The notes beneath the pieces are model-generated. The model made no database searches. It was not told the origin of the DNA and was given only the letters and a program-made list of their open reading frames with translations. Source: Muribaculaceae bacterium (GTDB taxonomy: Bacteria; Bacteroidota; Bacteroidia; Bacteroidales; Muribaculaceae). From it: a stretch of 37,144 nt of DNA. Below, piece after piece: positions 9,006 to 18,199 of this stretch. The DNA lies in the NCBI GenBank assembly GCA_022510445.1, contig JAFLTN010000008.1, forward strand, positions 1 through 37,144, given 5' to 3'. The number at the start of each line of letters is the position of its first letter. The stretch's first letter is position 1. The translations under genes were made by a program, and so were the position numbers.

Positions 9006-9971
9006 ATGACTGATTCGAGATACCTGAAAGGTCATATCTCCATGCTTCTTGCCACCATCATGTGGGGAGCCCTTGCCCCTATCGCAAAAATTGTGTTGGA
9101 ACATGATGTCGTCAGCGGACTTGGACTTTCTGTTATCAGAATTGGAGGGGGCGCGCTGCTGTTCCTTTTAATCTCGTTCCTGCCTCGCTCGTTGACCGGA
9201 GACTGCAAGGTTGAAAAGAAAGATTACCTGACGCTGTTCCTGGCATCAATCATAATGATTTCTCTTAATCAGGGATTATATATAATCGGTATTGGCTACA
9301 CATCACCGGTAGACACTACGGTGATGTGTACACTGACACCGGTCTTCACCCTGCTGTTGGCTGCCATTTTCATCGGGCAGCCACTCACGGTTATTAAAGT
9401 GGGTGGTATCATAATCGGATTGAGCGGGGCCTTAATCATGGCTTTCAGCAATGAAGAGAGTGAAATCGCCAGTAATCCTCTTTTGGGCAACACTTTATGC
9501 ATCCTTGCCCAAATCTGTGCCGCCATCTACTATGTTTTCTTCCTCAAGATAATAACCAGATATCCTCCCTTTACTATAATGAAATGGATGTTTCTGTTTT
9601 CGGCCGTTACCTACATTCCATGTATGATTCCATTTATGGGCGGAATTGCTGTTGAAAGAATCGATTATCCCGCACTTCTTTCTCTGCTTTATATTATTAT
9701 TTTCCCAACCTTCTTTGCATATCTCCTCATTCCGGTTGCCCAGAAAATACTAAAACCGACTGTTATCTCCTCTTACGCCTACCTACAGCCTGTGGTGGCC
9801 ACAACCTTAGCCACAATAATCGGACTGGCCATATTCGGATGGAACAGGATAATAGCCACAGCCATGATATTCCTCGGAGTCTATCTTGTGTCTTTCTCGA
9901 TGAGAAAAAAGCCGAATCCAAAAAAATCGGATAAGGAATCTTTCGACCCGACAATGGGGTCTCAGGTATAA
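9006..9971 (+). CDS. EamA/DMT-family transporter
   Basis: Inner-membrane transporter of the drug/metabolite superfamily; the substrate is not predictable here. About ten hydrophobic helices are arranged as two EamA repeats. The first starts at GHISMLLATIMWGALAPIAK and the second near LGNTLCILAQICAAIYYVFF, with the usual LxPVxxxLLA-type stretch (TLTPVFTLLLAAIFIGQPLT). The start chosen is MTDSRYLKGH (321 residues). A longer frame opening at 8841 would overlap dapL and the small ORF and adds a charged, non-membrane extension that looks spurious. The 3' end overlaps the convergent nucleoside kinase gene by 10 bases. Confidence 0.9.
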   Translation: MTDSRYLKGHISMLLATIMWGALAPIAKIVLEHDVVSGLGLSVIRIGGGALLFLLISFLPRSLTGDCKVEKKDYLTLFLASIIMISLNQGLYIIGIGYTSPVDTTVMCTLTPVFTLLLAAIFIGQPLTVIKVGGIIIGLSGALIMAFSNEESEIASNPLLGNTLCILAQICAAIYYVFFLKIITRYPPFTIMKWMFLFSAVTYIPCMIPFMGGIAVERIDYPALLSLLYIIIFPTFFAYLLIPVAQKILKPTVISSYAYLQPVVATTLATIIGLAIFGWNRIIATAMIFLGVYLVSFSMRKKPNPKKSDKESFDPTMGSQV

Positions 9972-11635
9972 CTGAATGAAGAGCCGCCAAGGAACTCCCG
10001 TAGCAAGGAAGTAAACGGAATCTGGTCTGGCGGGATCGATTCAAAATAACTTAAAAGTTTCATCAGCCTGAAAGCTTGTGAATAAGCCACATTATCACGA
10101 GGCACCTGCCGCAACAGAGGGATTGCAAAATCTTTCATAACCCCGAGCTCGAAAATCAAAGAGGAATTGAAAGTTGCATCTGCATTTTCACTGAACGGGA
10201 ATATCCATTTCTCTTCTCCCCTTCTCACGCTTGGCCATCGGCGTATGGTTTCAAAAGCGCTTGTTCCGCGATATTTATTGTCTCTTACAATTCTTCGAAG
10301 CAACCGGTTGTCGCTTGTCGATATCCAGTTATGGTTATCAATTTTCAGAGTGGTCAAGGCAGAAACGTAAACCTTGAAAACCTTGTCCTGAGGAATTGAA
10401 TGGGTAAGTTCCGGATTCAGTCCATGAATTCCCTCAATGAGCAACACGTCGTTTTTATCCAGCCTGAGAGGTTTCTCCTTCTCAATCCTGCGTCCAAGCT
10501 CAAAAGAATAAGTAGGTATATTCACCACCTCTCCATCGAGTAATCTTCGCAGATCGGAATTAAGCCGTTGCAGATCGAGAGCATATAGAGATTCGAAATC
10601 ATAATCACCGGATTCATCTCTCGGATTATCCTCCCTATTTACGAAATAATCATCGAGTGAGATCATTTTGGGGGATATCAGATTGGTGGAAAGCTGGATG
10701 CCAAGACGTTTGGTGGAAGTGGTCTTACCCGAAGAAGACGGACCTGCCACAAGCACGATACCGCCGGCCCCCTCTTTACGCCTGGCGGCAATTTCATCGC
10801 TAATTCTTCCAATGAGCTTTTCATGCATGGCTTCCGCCACATTTATCAGGTGAGGAGTGCGCTTTTCCTGAACGGCCTTGTTAAGCTCACCCACGTTTCT
10901 CACTTTTATGATGTCGTTGAATCGAATCTGGTCGGTGAAGGCTTTATACATTTTTTCCTCCGGAGGATTCTTTTTCAATTTTTCCTCAGCCTTTTCTTCG
11001 TTACAGGCGAAGAGGAGAAAACCCTCCTTATAGGGCTTAAGATAAAATTCGGAGATAAAATTTGTAGACAGGGCCAACGGACCGTAAAAACCGTCGGAGA
11101 TATCCCCGAGCCGATAATATGTGGTGTAAAGCTCGTGAAGGGATTCCAATAAAGTCACTTTAGCCTTCAGCCCCTGCTGCCTGTACATTTCAATAACATC
11201 GGCGGTGAGCCTTTCATGCCTTCTGAAAGGGATATCGGAATCCACCAGGTCGCGCAGATGATTCATTAGATCGACAATAAGATCGCGGGTGACAGGGGTA
11301 ACCTCATCATCTTTAGTGAGCCGGCAATACTGTGCACCGGCTATAGAATGATCAATACGGAGAGTGACACCGGGTAAAACTTCTGTGACAGCCTTATAAA
11401 GCATCATGCAGAGAGAGCGCACATAAACCCTTCTTCCTGTATCCGATTCCGCCGACAGGAATTCCACCTGTTTTGGCGAGAAAAGAGGGAAGTGAAGATC
11501 TTCAGTCTTATTATTCACATAAGCGCATATGGGTCTGAAAGGGAGTTCCTCCTTAAGACGTGGAATAAGATCAATCACTTTTTCACCTCCGAGCATGGAG
11601 AGATATTCGTGAGTGTTTTTGCAATATATCTTCAT
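9962..11635 (-). CDS. Nucleoside (uridine-like) kinase with N-terminal TGS/ThrRS-like region
   Basis: Phosphoribulokinase/uridine-kinase family P-loop enzyme. Walker A is at G298-T306 (GPSSSGKTT), followed by MISLDDYFVNRED, LLIEGIHGLNPELT and RRIVRDNKYRG, all normal for this family. The N-terminal 280 residues resemble the TGS and second additional domains of threonyl-tRNA synthetase, as in the long nucleoside kinases common in Bacteroidetes and Firmicutes. Length of 557 residues fits that subfamily. The substrate is not shown by sequence: uridine/cytidine is the default guess. It is last in a probable three-gene unit, 8 bp after the MscS-type gene, and its 3' end overlaps the convergent transporter gene. 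Confidence 0.88.
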   Translation of the reverse strand: MKIYCKNTHEYLSMLGGEKVIDLIPRLKEELPFRPICAYVNNKTEDLHFPLFSPKQVEFLSAESDTGRRVYVRSLCMMLYKAVTEVLPGVTLRIDHSIAGAQYCRLTKDDEVTPVTRDLIVDLMNHLRDLVDSDIPFRRHERLTADVIEMYRQQGLKAKVTLLESLHELYTTYYRLGDISDGFYGPLALSTNFISEFYLKPYKEGFLLFACNEEKAEEKLKKNPPEEKMYKAFTDQIRFNDIIKVRNVGELNKAVQEKRTPHLINVAEAMHEKLIGRISDEIAARRKEGAGGIVLVAGPSSSGKTTSTKRLGIQLSTNLISPKMISLDDYFVNREDNPRDESGDYDFESLYALDLQRLNSDLRRLLDGEVVNIPTYSFELGRRIEKEKPLRLDKNDVLLIEGIHGLNPELTHSIPQDKVFKVYVSALTTLKIDNHNWISTSDNRLLRRIVRDNKYRGTSAFETIRRWPSVRRGEEKWIFPFSENADATFNSSLIFELGVMKDFAIPLLRQVPRDNVAYSQAFRLMKLLSYFESIPPDQIPFTSLLREFLGGSSFSYT

Positions 11636-11643
11636 AAGGCAAA

Positions 11644-13428
11644 TTATTTGAAAGGATCAGTGACAACTGTGGAAGCATTGCCGTCGCGTGCTGCAATATA
11701 AGTGGGCGACATGATCTCGACTCCTTCTTCGTTAAAACGATCCTGGATATTCTGAAAAAGTTCCGAATATATTAAAGCCATTTTTTGAGCCTCCCTGGTG
11801 TAAGCGTTGATCTGATAAACCGGATACCAGTCGTTAAGCCCCGTTTCGAGCACAAAGGGGTATGGTTCATGAAGGATACCGGGCGTTCTGAGAGCCGCTT
11901 CAATAAGCATACGGTGTACGAGACGCCAGGGCACATCATAACCGATTGTCACCTCAGCATGAAGAATAAGTCCGAATTCATGGGCCGATCGGGTATAGTT
12001 GATGCTTTGTGACGACATGATGAAACTGTTGGGCATCGTGACTATTTCATTCTTTGCCGTACGGATTCTTGTCACCAGCGGAGTTTTTTCTATTATATCA
12101 CCTACAGTATCATTGAGCTTGATTCTGTCTCCTTTCCTGAAAGGCCTCATATAAGTAATGACCCAACCGGCAATAACGTTTCCGATCACAGTGCTCGAAC
12201 CCAGCGAAATAATAAGGCCGACAAACACTGATATACCCTGGAAGACCCCCTTGTCGGAACCCGGGAGATAAGGATATATCATTGCAATCATGAATGCATA
12301 AAGCAAGAACCTTATAATGTTAAAAGTCGGGAGAGCCCAATCAGCATAGAAGCCGGGAATCTTGAGACGTTCGGTGGCCACTTCGTTGCTCAGATATTTC
12401 AAAAGTCTGATAAGATAGCGGATTGCCACACAGATTATAATAATCGTAATAAGATCGGGGATGTAATCCACAATTCCGAAAAGAATCCCCTTCACCGGTG
12501 ACCAGATATAACCCAGGAGACGGTAAGCGAGAGCTTCCGTTGGGGGGAATATGTAGAAAATAAGGGGTACGGTAAACAGGAGCTGGATAAGTATTACGAC
12601 ATAAAACCCTATTTTTGTAAAGAATTCAATAAGACGCACCTGTCTTGTGGTGTCAAGGAGTTCGTAGCCCTGCACCATAATAGGATGCAGTTTGGTATCC
12701 TTTAGGGCTTCAATACGTCGGTTTAATTTTGAGAAGAGCCATTTGGTGACCCGATAGAGGAGATATTGTCCCACCACAACGAGCACAAGCATAAAGATTC
12801 TTTTCACCATGAGCCAGAAACTATGTTCCTCTTTGAGTTTATGCAGTTCTGCCACAATCAGAGCCCGGTTTACCCGAGCCAGAGAGTCCTGCGGCAATCC
12901 GGCCCATAGGGCATCCTGCTCGGTGAAAGAAGTAATGACAGTGGGGCCATACATTATATCGGCGATATTGTCGGAATTGTCAATATAGACGGAATCAGGC
13001 TGAAGATTAAATTTTTTACCGAGCTCGCTTATAGCTTCCTGAGCCATGACGGCTCTTTGCTGTGCGGAATATCCGCCGCGGTTACTATAGAAACTGAATA
13101 AGGTGTCCTCTTCTATCACCACAGGCACTCCGGCTGTAAATTCCCGCAAGGAATCTATCCTTGCCTTGAGGGCCTCACGCTTCACTGAATCAGCCGAGAG
13201 CATGGTGTAGCGCAGGTTCTCAAGCTCCATTCTGGTGTTAGCCTCGTTCAGGCGGCTTGTTTCCAGGGAATCAAGGAGAGCTGCCACATAAAGAGAGTCT
13301 TTTTTGAGTTCCTGATCAATCACTTCCTCATGCTCCTGAGCCTGGGGTGTGAACAACTGTGCCCTTCCGTTCAGAGCAGAAAAAATAACTAAGAGTAGTA
13401 ACCCCGGAAGTATCCTTAATGAATTCAT
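11644..13428 (-). CDS. MscS-family mechanosensitive channel with periplasmic N-terminal domain
   Basis: Probable inner-membrane channel opening under membrane tension. Residues 1-23 form a Sec signal peptide ending in GRA. A periplasmic, charged and partly helical region follows to about residue 200. Several membrane helices lie between 205 and 400. The MscS pore helix and beta domain begin near G416 (GNVIAGWVITYMRPFRKGDR) and continue through GDIIEKTPLVTRIRT and IVTMPNS, the most conserved MscS segment. The C-terminal alpha/beta part ends at residue 594. The gene lies 22 bp after the YqhA-like gene and 8 bp before the kinase, suggesting one transcript. Confidence 0.92.
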   Translation of the reverse strand: MNSLRILPGLLLLVIFSALNGRAQLFTPQAQEHEEVIDQELKKDSLYVAALLDSLETSRLNEANTRMELENLRYTMLSADSVKREALKARIDSLREFTAGVPVVIEEDTLFSFYSNRGGYSAQQRAVMAQEAISELGKKFNLQPDSVYIDNSDNIADIMYGPTVITSFTEQDALWAGLPQDSLARVNRALIVAELHKLKEEHSFWLMVKRIFMLVLVVVGQYLLYRVTKWLFSKLNRRIEALKDTKLHPIMVQGYELLDTTRQVRLIEFFTKIGFYVVILIQLLFTVPLIFYIFPPTEALAYRLLGYIWSPVKGILFGIVDYIPDLITIIIICVAIRYLIRLLKYLSNEVATERLKIPGFYADWALPTFNIIRFLLYAFMIAMIYPYLPGSDKGVFQGISVFVGLIISLGSSTVIGNVIAGWVITYMRPFRKGDRIKLNDTVGDIIEKTPLVTRIRTAKNEIVTMPNSFIMSSQSINYTRSAHEFGLILHAEVTIGYDVPWRLVHRMLIEAALRTPGILHEPYPFVLETGLNDWYPVYQINAYTREAQKMALIYSELFQNIQDRFNEEGVEIMSPTYIAARDGNASTVVTDPFK

Positions 13429-13450
13429 TGAAAATTAGAGTAGCGAAGGT

Positions 13451-14380
13451 TTATTCCAAGATTTTCTGAAGTTCCGATTCTGGCTTTGTCTTTGGAGCGG
13501 CTTCCTCGCTATTAGACTTATGAGTGAGATAAAGAGCTGTGGCAATCAGTAAAATACCGATCGCCAGATACAAGAGTGCGAGTGGCGACCACATCTCGGC
13601 ATCGATTTCAAGAACATGCTTGAAGAAAGAAACAATGAGCACCATGAGAATCACCTTTCCGAGGGAGGATTTCAAATCGTCGACACTACTGATCTTTAGC
13701 CAGGTAGGACGGGAATCAGCCGGTTTGTCCTCAGGATCGACATTAGCTATAAACAATTCATAGACACCCACACCAAAAATAATGAGCACAAGAGCAAAAA
13801 GGAAAACGTCGACCGAAGAAACCAGTTTTTCAAAGAGGGCTTCATAACGTTCGTAAGGATCCTGGAAGAAACCGACAAGCCCCTTTATGATAAGTCCGAA
13901 ACCTTGAATGAAAAGGATAAACGACGACAGGATTGCTCCCACCACCGCAATAAACGCAAAATATCTGGAATAATAAAGGATATCTTCAAACTTCTGTATC
14001 AGGAAACTATTCTTTTTTAAATAGGGAGGAAGTTTACCTCCTAAATTTTCCAGCCGGTTGGAAAGCTCGTCAAGGAGTGCAAGGTCATATTCATCCCGAT
14101 TAACCATTCTGCCTCTTAACCATCTTCCCTCATCAGAATCTATTTCATCGGGGCTTGGACCGTAGCCTAAAAGGAAAGAAGCGATTTTATCAACAAAGAA
14201 ATCTTTATAATCTTCAGGAAGCTGAACATGTTTCAGCTGTTTGATTCTGAAGAGCACATCGGCTTTATCGAAATCAATCTGAGTGATATCGGCATAAATC
14301 TCCTCAAGCTCATTAAAGATTTCCGGAGTTACATTTCTTGTCTTTAAAATCTCCTGGCGGACATCTTGTAAGGGTCTCAT
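13451..14380 (-). CDS. YqhA/UPF0114-like membrane protein with long cytosolic N-terminus
   Basis: Membrane protein of unknown function. The part after residue 140 matches the YqhA/UPF0114 pattern: helices at about 140-165, 190-212, 241-258 and 264-285, with RPTWLKISSVDDLKSSLGKV before the third helix as the characteristic stretch. The first 135 residues form a soluble helical region not found in the short E. coli YqhA (about 165 residues). No enzyme motif is visible. It is first in a unit with an MscS-type channel, so a role at the membrane under osmotic or similar stress is possible but only inferred from context. A -7-like box lies about 90 bp upstream. Confidence 0.75.
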   Translation of the reverse strand: MRPLQDVRQEILKTRNVTPEIFNELEEIYADITQIDFDKADVLFRIKQLKHVQLPEDYKDFFVDKIASFLLGYGPSPDEIDSDEGRWLRGRMVNRDEYDLALLDELSNRLENLGGKLPPYLKKNSFLIQKFEDILYYSRYFAFIAVVGAILSSFILFIQGFGLIIKGLVGFFQDPYERYEALFEKLVSSVDVFLFALVLIIFGVGVYELFIANVDPEDKPADSRPTWLKISSVDDLKSSLGKVILMVLIVSFFKHVLEIDAEMWSPLALLYLAIGILLIATALYLTHKSNSEEAAPKTKPESELQKILE

Positions 14381-14400
14381 AACCGGTTAGGAATTGAAAG

Positions 14401-14440
14401 TTTGAGAATATCAATAAATATTTGAGAATATCAATAAATA
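14401..14440. repeat. Perfect tandem duplication of a 20-bp unit
   Basis: Positions 14401-14420 and 14421-14440 are identical (unit begins TTTGAGAATATC and ends AATAAATA); the match stops exactly at both ends. It lies in the predicted 5' untranslated leader of the YqhA-like gene, 20 bp before its start codon. It may be a slippage product or a paired binding site. Confidence 0.9.
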
Positions 14441-14443
14441 ATG

Positions 14444-14465
14444 GAATCAAATCCAATATTGATTC
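14444..14465. promoter_or_regulatory. 7-bp inverted repeat at predicted transcript start of the YqhA-like unit
   Basis: GAATCAA (14444-14450) and TTGATTC (14459-14465) are perfect inverted arms with an 8-base spacer. They lie just beyond the -7 box at 14471-14478, where an operator or leader hairpin would act. Function is inferred from position only. Confidence 0.35.
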
Positions 14466-14470
14466 AACTG

Positions 14471-14478
14471 CAAATATA
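14471..14478 (-). promoter_or_regulatory. Candidate -7 box for YqhA-like/MscS/kinase unit (TATATTTG on minus)
   Basis: The minus strand reads TATATTTG followed by C, an exact TAnnTTTG match. A TTTG lies upstream at 14505-14508, but its 26-base spacing is longer than usual. The predicted leader of about 84 bases contains the tandem 20-bp repeat. Confidence 0.45.
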
Positions 14479-14620
14479 GGAATTTTTTGTTAGATAAGCT
14501 TAAGCAAATCATTCACCGGCAATCCCGACGAGACAGTTTTTTCTTGACAGCTTGGAAATACCGTTTTAACATTGGTGAAGAATTTCTCCGGTTCCCGGAT
14601 TCAAAATTCTTTCAGAGCAG

Positions 14621-14652
14621 GATTAAAACACAATAGTAATTTAGTTTTAATC
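14621..14652 (-). terminator. 9-bp inverted repeat after the MazG-like gene, possible end of purine operon
   Basis: GATTAAAAC (14621-14629) and GTTTTAATC (14644-14652) are perfect inverted arms with a 14-base loop, and CAG/CTG flanks could extend the stem across an internal loop. It lies 18 bp past the stop of the last purine-operon gene. There is no long T-run, so a terminator role is tentative; it could also be a 3' stability hairpin. Confidence 0.4.
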
Positions 14653-14670
14653 AAAGCTGTGAGATACAAT

Positions 14671-14988
14671 TTATTTGAATCGTGAAGCATCCCTCTCAGT
14701 TTTCTTACGGATCGTATTCAAAAATTCCTTTGTAAGATCCACTCCGGTCTGGTTTGCAAGACAAATCAGAACCCAAAGTATATCGGCCATTTCTTCTCCC
14801 AGTTTCTTTTTCATATCGCCTTCTTTTGCCACCTGATCTCCAAACTGGCGCGCGATGATTCGGGCGAGTTCCCCGGTCTCCTCCGTAAGAAGCACCATAT
14901 TAGTCAATTCAGAGAAATAATGTCGCCCGATGGTGGAAATCCAGTTGTCTACCATTTCCTGGGCCTCATGAAGGGTAATGTTTTCCAT
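14671..14988 (-). CDS. MazG-like nucleotide pyrophosphohydrolase
   Basis: Small all-helical NTP pyrophosphohydrolase, probably hydrolysing non-canonical or excess nucleoside triphosphates to monophosphate and pyrophosphate. The metal-binding pattern is visible as LTEETGELARII, then EEMADILWVL about 30 residues later (the EExxE and ExxD motifs of the MazG fold). The preferred start is MENITLHEAQ, giving 105 residues, the usual size of this single-domain type. An upstream ATG at 15060 would add 24 residues without family support. Its place after guaA suggests nucleotide quality control linked to purine synthesis, though it is 142 bp away and might be transcribed separately. Substrate unknown. 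Confidence 0.82.
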   Translation of the reverse strand: MENITLHEAQEMVDNWISTIGRHYFSELTNMVLLTEETGELARIIARQFGDQVAKEGDMKKKLGEEMADILWVLICLANQTGVDLTKEFLNTIRKKTERDASRFK

Positions 14989-15130
14989 AATATTCGGAAT
15001 CTGATAAGTTAGATTATTTGTAAATAATTCTCCGGCAATCTCTCCGATTAAATGCAGCAAAGTTCGTCGAGATATCTTGTCAAAATAAAACTTTACTCTT
15101 GGGAGAGCTGAATCAACTTACCTATTTCAC

Positions 15131-16657
15131 TCATTCCCACTCGATCGTGGCCGGTGGCTTGGAGGAAATGTCGTAGACAACGCGGTTTACCCCTCGCACC
15201 TTGTTTATGATTTCATTGCTTGTGTCGGCAAGGAATTCATAGGGAAGATGAACCCAGTCGGCAGTCATACCGTCGGTTGAAACAACCGCACGGAGTGCCA
15301 CACAGTTTTCATACGTGCGTTCATCACCCATCACCCCAACACTCTGAACGGGAAGGAGCATTACACCGGCCTGCCAAACCTGATCATAGAGACCGGCTTT
15401 ACGAAGATTGTTGATGAAGATAGCGTCAGCTTCCTGAAGAACCCGCACTTTTTCCGGAGTAACCTCCCCGAGAATTCTGATACCTAATCCGGGACCGGGG
15501 AAAGGATGACGACCCAAAAGACGCTGATCCATCTCCATTGCCTTTCCGACGCGCCTTACCTCATCCTTAAACAGGAGACGCAACGGTTCCACAATCTTGA
15601 GATTCATTTCTTTCGGCAGACCTCCCACATTGTGATGGCTTTTGATTGTGGCAGACGGGCCCTTTACAGAACAGCTCTCAATAACATCGGGATAGATAGT
15701 ACCCTGGGCAAGCCATCTGGCGCCTTCAATTTTCTTCGCCTCTGCATTGAAAACCTCCACAAAGTCCCGGCCAATTATCTTACGTTTCTGTTCAGGATCT
15801 GTTACACCTTTCAAATCATTATAAAAGCGTTCGGAGGCATCAACACCGATCACATTGAGCCCCATATGCTTATAGGAATCAAGCACATCATTGAACTCAT
15901 TCTTTCTCAAAAGGCCGTTATTAACAAAAATACAGGTGAGACGGTCACCAATAGCCTTATGCAGAAGCATTGCGGCCACAGAGGAATCGACACCGCCGGA
16001 AAGACCCAGGATAACCTTGTCTTCTCCAAGTTTATCACGCAATTCCCTGACTGTAGAATCAATGAATGAATCCGGGCTCCATGTGCCGGAACATCCGCAA
16101 ATTCCTAAAACGAAATTGGACAGCAGCTGAGTACCGTTGACAGAATGATAAACCTCAGGGTGGAATTGTATTCCCCACGTCTTTTCATCTTCTATATGAT
16201 AAGCGGCAGCCTTCACATTTTCCGTCGACCCTATGATCTTATAAGAGGAAGGCAGCTTAGTGATGGTGTCGCCATGAGACATCCAGACCTGGGTGGGTGA
16301 CGGGATACCTGTCATCAAAGGATCGTGAGGATCCACCACAGTGAGCATGGCACGCCCGTATTCACGGCTTGGAGCACCTTCAACCTCACCCCCATATTCC
16401 TGTGCGAGCAACTGAGCGCCGTAGCATACACCAAGAAGAGGAAGCTTCCCTTTAATGTGAGAAAGATCGGGTTTAGGGGCTTCCTTATCCCTTACAGAAG
16501 CCGGAGAACCTGAAAGGATCACTCCTTTAATATCGGCATCAAGCTCCGGAATTTTATTGAAGGGATGAATTTCACAATACACATTCAGTTCCCTAACCCT
16601 TCTGGCAATAAGCTGGGTGTATTGTGAACCGAAATCGAGAATCAATATTTTTTCCAT
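15131..16657 (-). CDS. guaA: GMP synthase (glutamine-hydrolysing)
   Basis: Makes GMP from XMP, ATP and glutamine in the cytosol. The N-terminal class I amidotransferase domain has C78 in GVCYGAQ and H166/E168 in QFHPEVYHS as catalytic triad. The ATP-pyrophosphatase domain follows with the P-loop LSGGVDSS at 219-226. The C-terminal dimerisation domain carries the XMP-binding region and ends in KPPATIEWE, the normal GuaA end. At 508 residues it is standard. It follows guaB with a 34-bp gap, so the two enzymes from IMP to GMP are adjacent. Confidence 0.98.
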   Translation of the reverse strand: MEKILILDFGSQYTQLIARRVRELNVYCEIHPFNKIPELDADIKGVILSGSPASVRDKEAPKPDLSHIKGKLPLLGVCYGAQLLAQEYGGEVEGAPSREYGRAMLTVVDPHDPLMTGIPSPTQVWMSHGDTITKLPSSYKIIGSTENVKAAAYHIEDEKTWGIQFHPEVYHSVNGTQLLSNFVLGICGCSGTWSPDSFIDSTVRELRDKLGEDKVILGLSGGVDSSVAAMLLHKAIGDRLTCIFVNNGLLRKNEFNDVLDSYKHMGLNVIGVDASERFYNDLKGVTDPEQKRKIIGRDFVEVFNAEAKKIEGARWLAQGTIYPDVIESCSVKGPSATIKSHHNVGGLPKEMNLKIVEPLRLLFKDEVRRVGKAMEMDQRLLGRHPFPGPGLGIRILGEVTPEKVRVLQEADAIFINNLRKAGLYDQVWQAGVMLLPVQSVGVMGDERTYENCVALRAVVSTDGMTADWVHLPYEFLADTSNEIINKVRGVNRVVYDISSKPPATIEWE

Positions 16658-16691
16658 TTAACTTTCCGGTTTTGGTTGACGGTTAGCCGGT

Positions 16692-18164
16692 TTATTCGGC
16701 ACGAGAATAATTCGGAGCTTCTTTTGTGATAGTGACATCATGGGGGTGATTTTCGATGACTCCTGCAGAAGTGATCCTTACAAATCTTGCCCCATGCAAG
16801 GCTGTGATATCCTTAGCACCGCAATATCCCATTCCCGAGCGAAGGCCACCGAGCAGCTGATAGATAGTCTCGGCCAGAGTTCCCTTATACGGAACGCGGG
16901 CCACAATCCCTTCGGGCACAAATTTACTTGAATCGCATGTGCCGCTCTGGAAATATCTGTCTTTCGAACCGGCCTCCATAGCCTCGATAGAACCCATTCC
17001 TCTATAAGCCTTGAATTTCCTGCCATTATAAATAATAGTTTCTCCGGGCGATTCTTCCGTTCCGGCAAGCATGGAGCCCATCATCACAGAATCCGCTCCG
17101 GCTGCAAGCGCTTTCACGACATCGCCCGAGTAACGCAGACCACCGTCTCCGATCACAGGGATGTTATGTCGGGCAGCCACCTGGGCACAATTAAAGATGG
17201 CACTAAGCTGAGGAACCCCTACCCCGGCCACGATTCTTGTGGTGCATATTGAACCGGGACCAATACCTACCTTAATACCGTCGGCACCGTTTGCGATGAG
17301 ATACTCGGCAGCATCCGCCGTAGCAATGTTCCCGACAAGCACATCTATCCCCGGGAATTCGCCTTTGACTGCTCTTAAGGTGTTGACAACATTGGCCGAA
17401 TGGCCATGGGCTGTGTCAATCACCACAGCATCCACCCCTGAATTAACAAGAGCTTCAACCCTCTTCAAAGTGTCGGAAGTGACACCTACACCACCGGCCA
17501 CCCTCAGACGTCCTTTGCTGTCTTTACAAGCCAGGGGATAATCTTTGATTTTGGTGATGTCGCGATAAGTGATAAGCCCTACTAACTTGTTGTCTTTATC
17601 AACAACAGGCAGTTTCTCAATTTTATGACGCAGCAGAATGTCGGAAGCCTCGGTGAGATTCGGATTGGTGGTGGTGACAATGTTATCCTTTGTCATTACT
17701 TCCCTGATTGGAAGCTCCTCCCGTGTCTGGAACCTGAGATCGCGGTTAGTGACAATACCCACGAGCTTATAATCCTTATCCACCACCGGAATACCTCCGA
17801 TGTGATTATCGTGCATAATCCTGAGAGCGTCGCCCACAGTCTGTTCCGGAGTTATGACAACGGGATCGAAAATCATACCGCTTTCGGCTCTTTTCACCTT
17901 ACGGACCTGGGCAGCCTGGTTTTCTATCGACATATTTTTATGGATAACGCCGATTCCACCTTGCCTGGCTATGGCAATCGCCATAGCTGCTTCGGTGACA
18001 GTATCCATAGCTGCCGAAACCACCGGGATATTAAGGGTTATGTTTCTTGAGAAGCGGGTCTTGAGTTCCACCATATTTGGTGTGACTTCGGAATATGCCG
18101 GCACAAGGAGCACATCGTCGAATGTCATGCCCTCTTCGTTGACTTTCTCGGTTAAAAATGACAT
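16692..18164 (-). CDS. guaB: IMP dehydrogenase
   Basis: Oxidises IMP to XMP with NAD+, the first committed step to GMP. The catalytic cysteine is C307 in [15 protein letters not shown]. Two CBS domains sit at about 95-205, inserted in the barrel as usual ([10 protein letters not shown] and [17 protein letters not shown] can be read). The flap region shows [10 protein letters not shown]. Length of 490 residues and the start [20 protein letters not shown] are typical. The CBS pair suggests allosteric control by purine nucleotides, as known for bacterial IMPDH. It lies 35 bp after purA and 34 bp before guaA. Confidence 0.98.
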   Translation of the reverse strand: MSFLTEKVNEEGMTFDDVLLVPAYSEVTPNMVELKTRFSRNITLNIPVVSAAMDTVTEAAMAIAIARQGGIGVIHKNMSIENQAAQVRKVKRAESGMIFDPVVITPEQTVGDALRIMHDNHIGGIPVVDKDYKLVGIVTNRDLRFQTREELPIREVMTKDNIVTTTNPNLTEASDILLRHKIEKLPVVDKDNKLVGLITYRDITKIKDYPLACKDSKGRLRVAGGVGVTSDTLKRVEALVNSGVDAVVIDTAHGHSANVVNTLRAVKGEFPGIDVLVGNIATADAAEYLIANGADGIKVGIGPGSICTTRIVAGVGVPQLSAIFNCAQVAARHNIPVIGDGGLRYSGDVVKALAAGADSVMMGSMLAGTEESPGETIIYNGRKFKAYRGMGSIEAMEAGSKDRYFQSGTCDSSKFVPEGIVARVPYKGTLAETIYQLLGGLRSGMGYCGAKDITALHGARFVRITSAGVIENHPHDVTITKEAPNYSRAE

Positions 18165-18199
18165 AGGGGAATGTTTTGGTAGTTGGTTTTAGAAGTTGG

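Noticed and set aside
14989..15060. Upstream start for the MazG-like protein
   Set aside because: The added 24 residues have no counterpart in small MazG-like proteins; MENITLHEAQ is the expected start.
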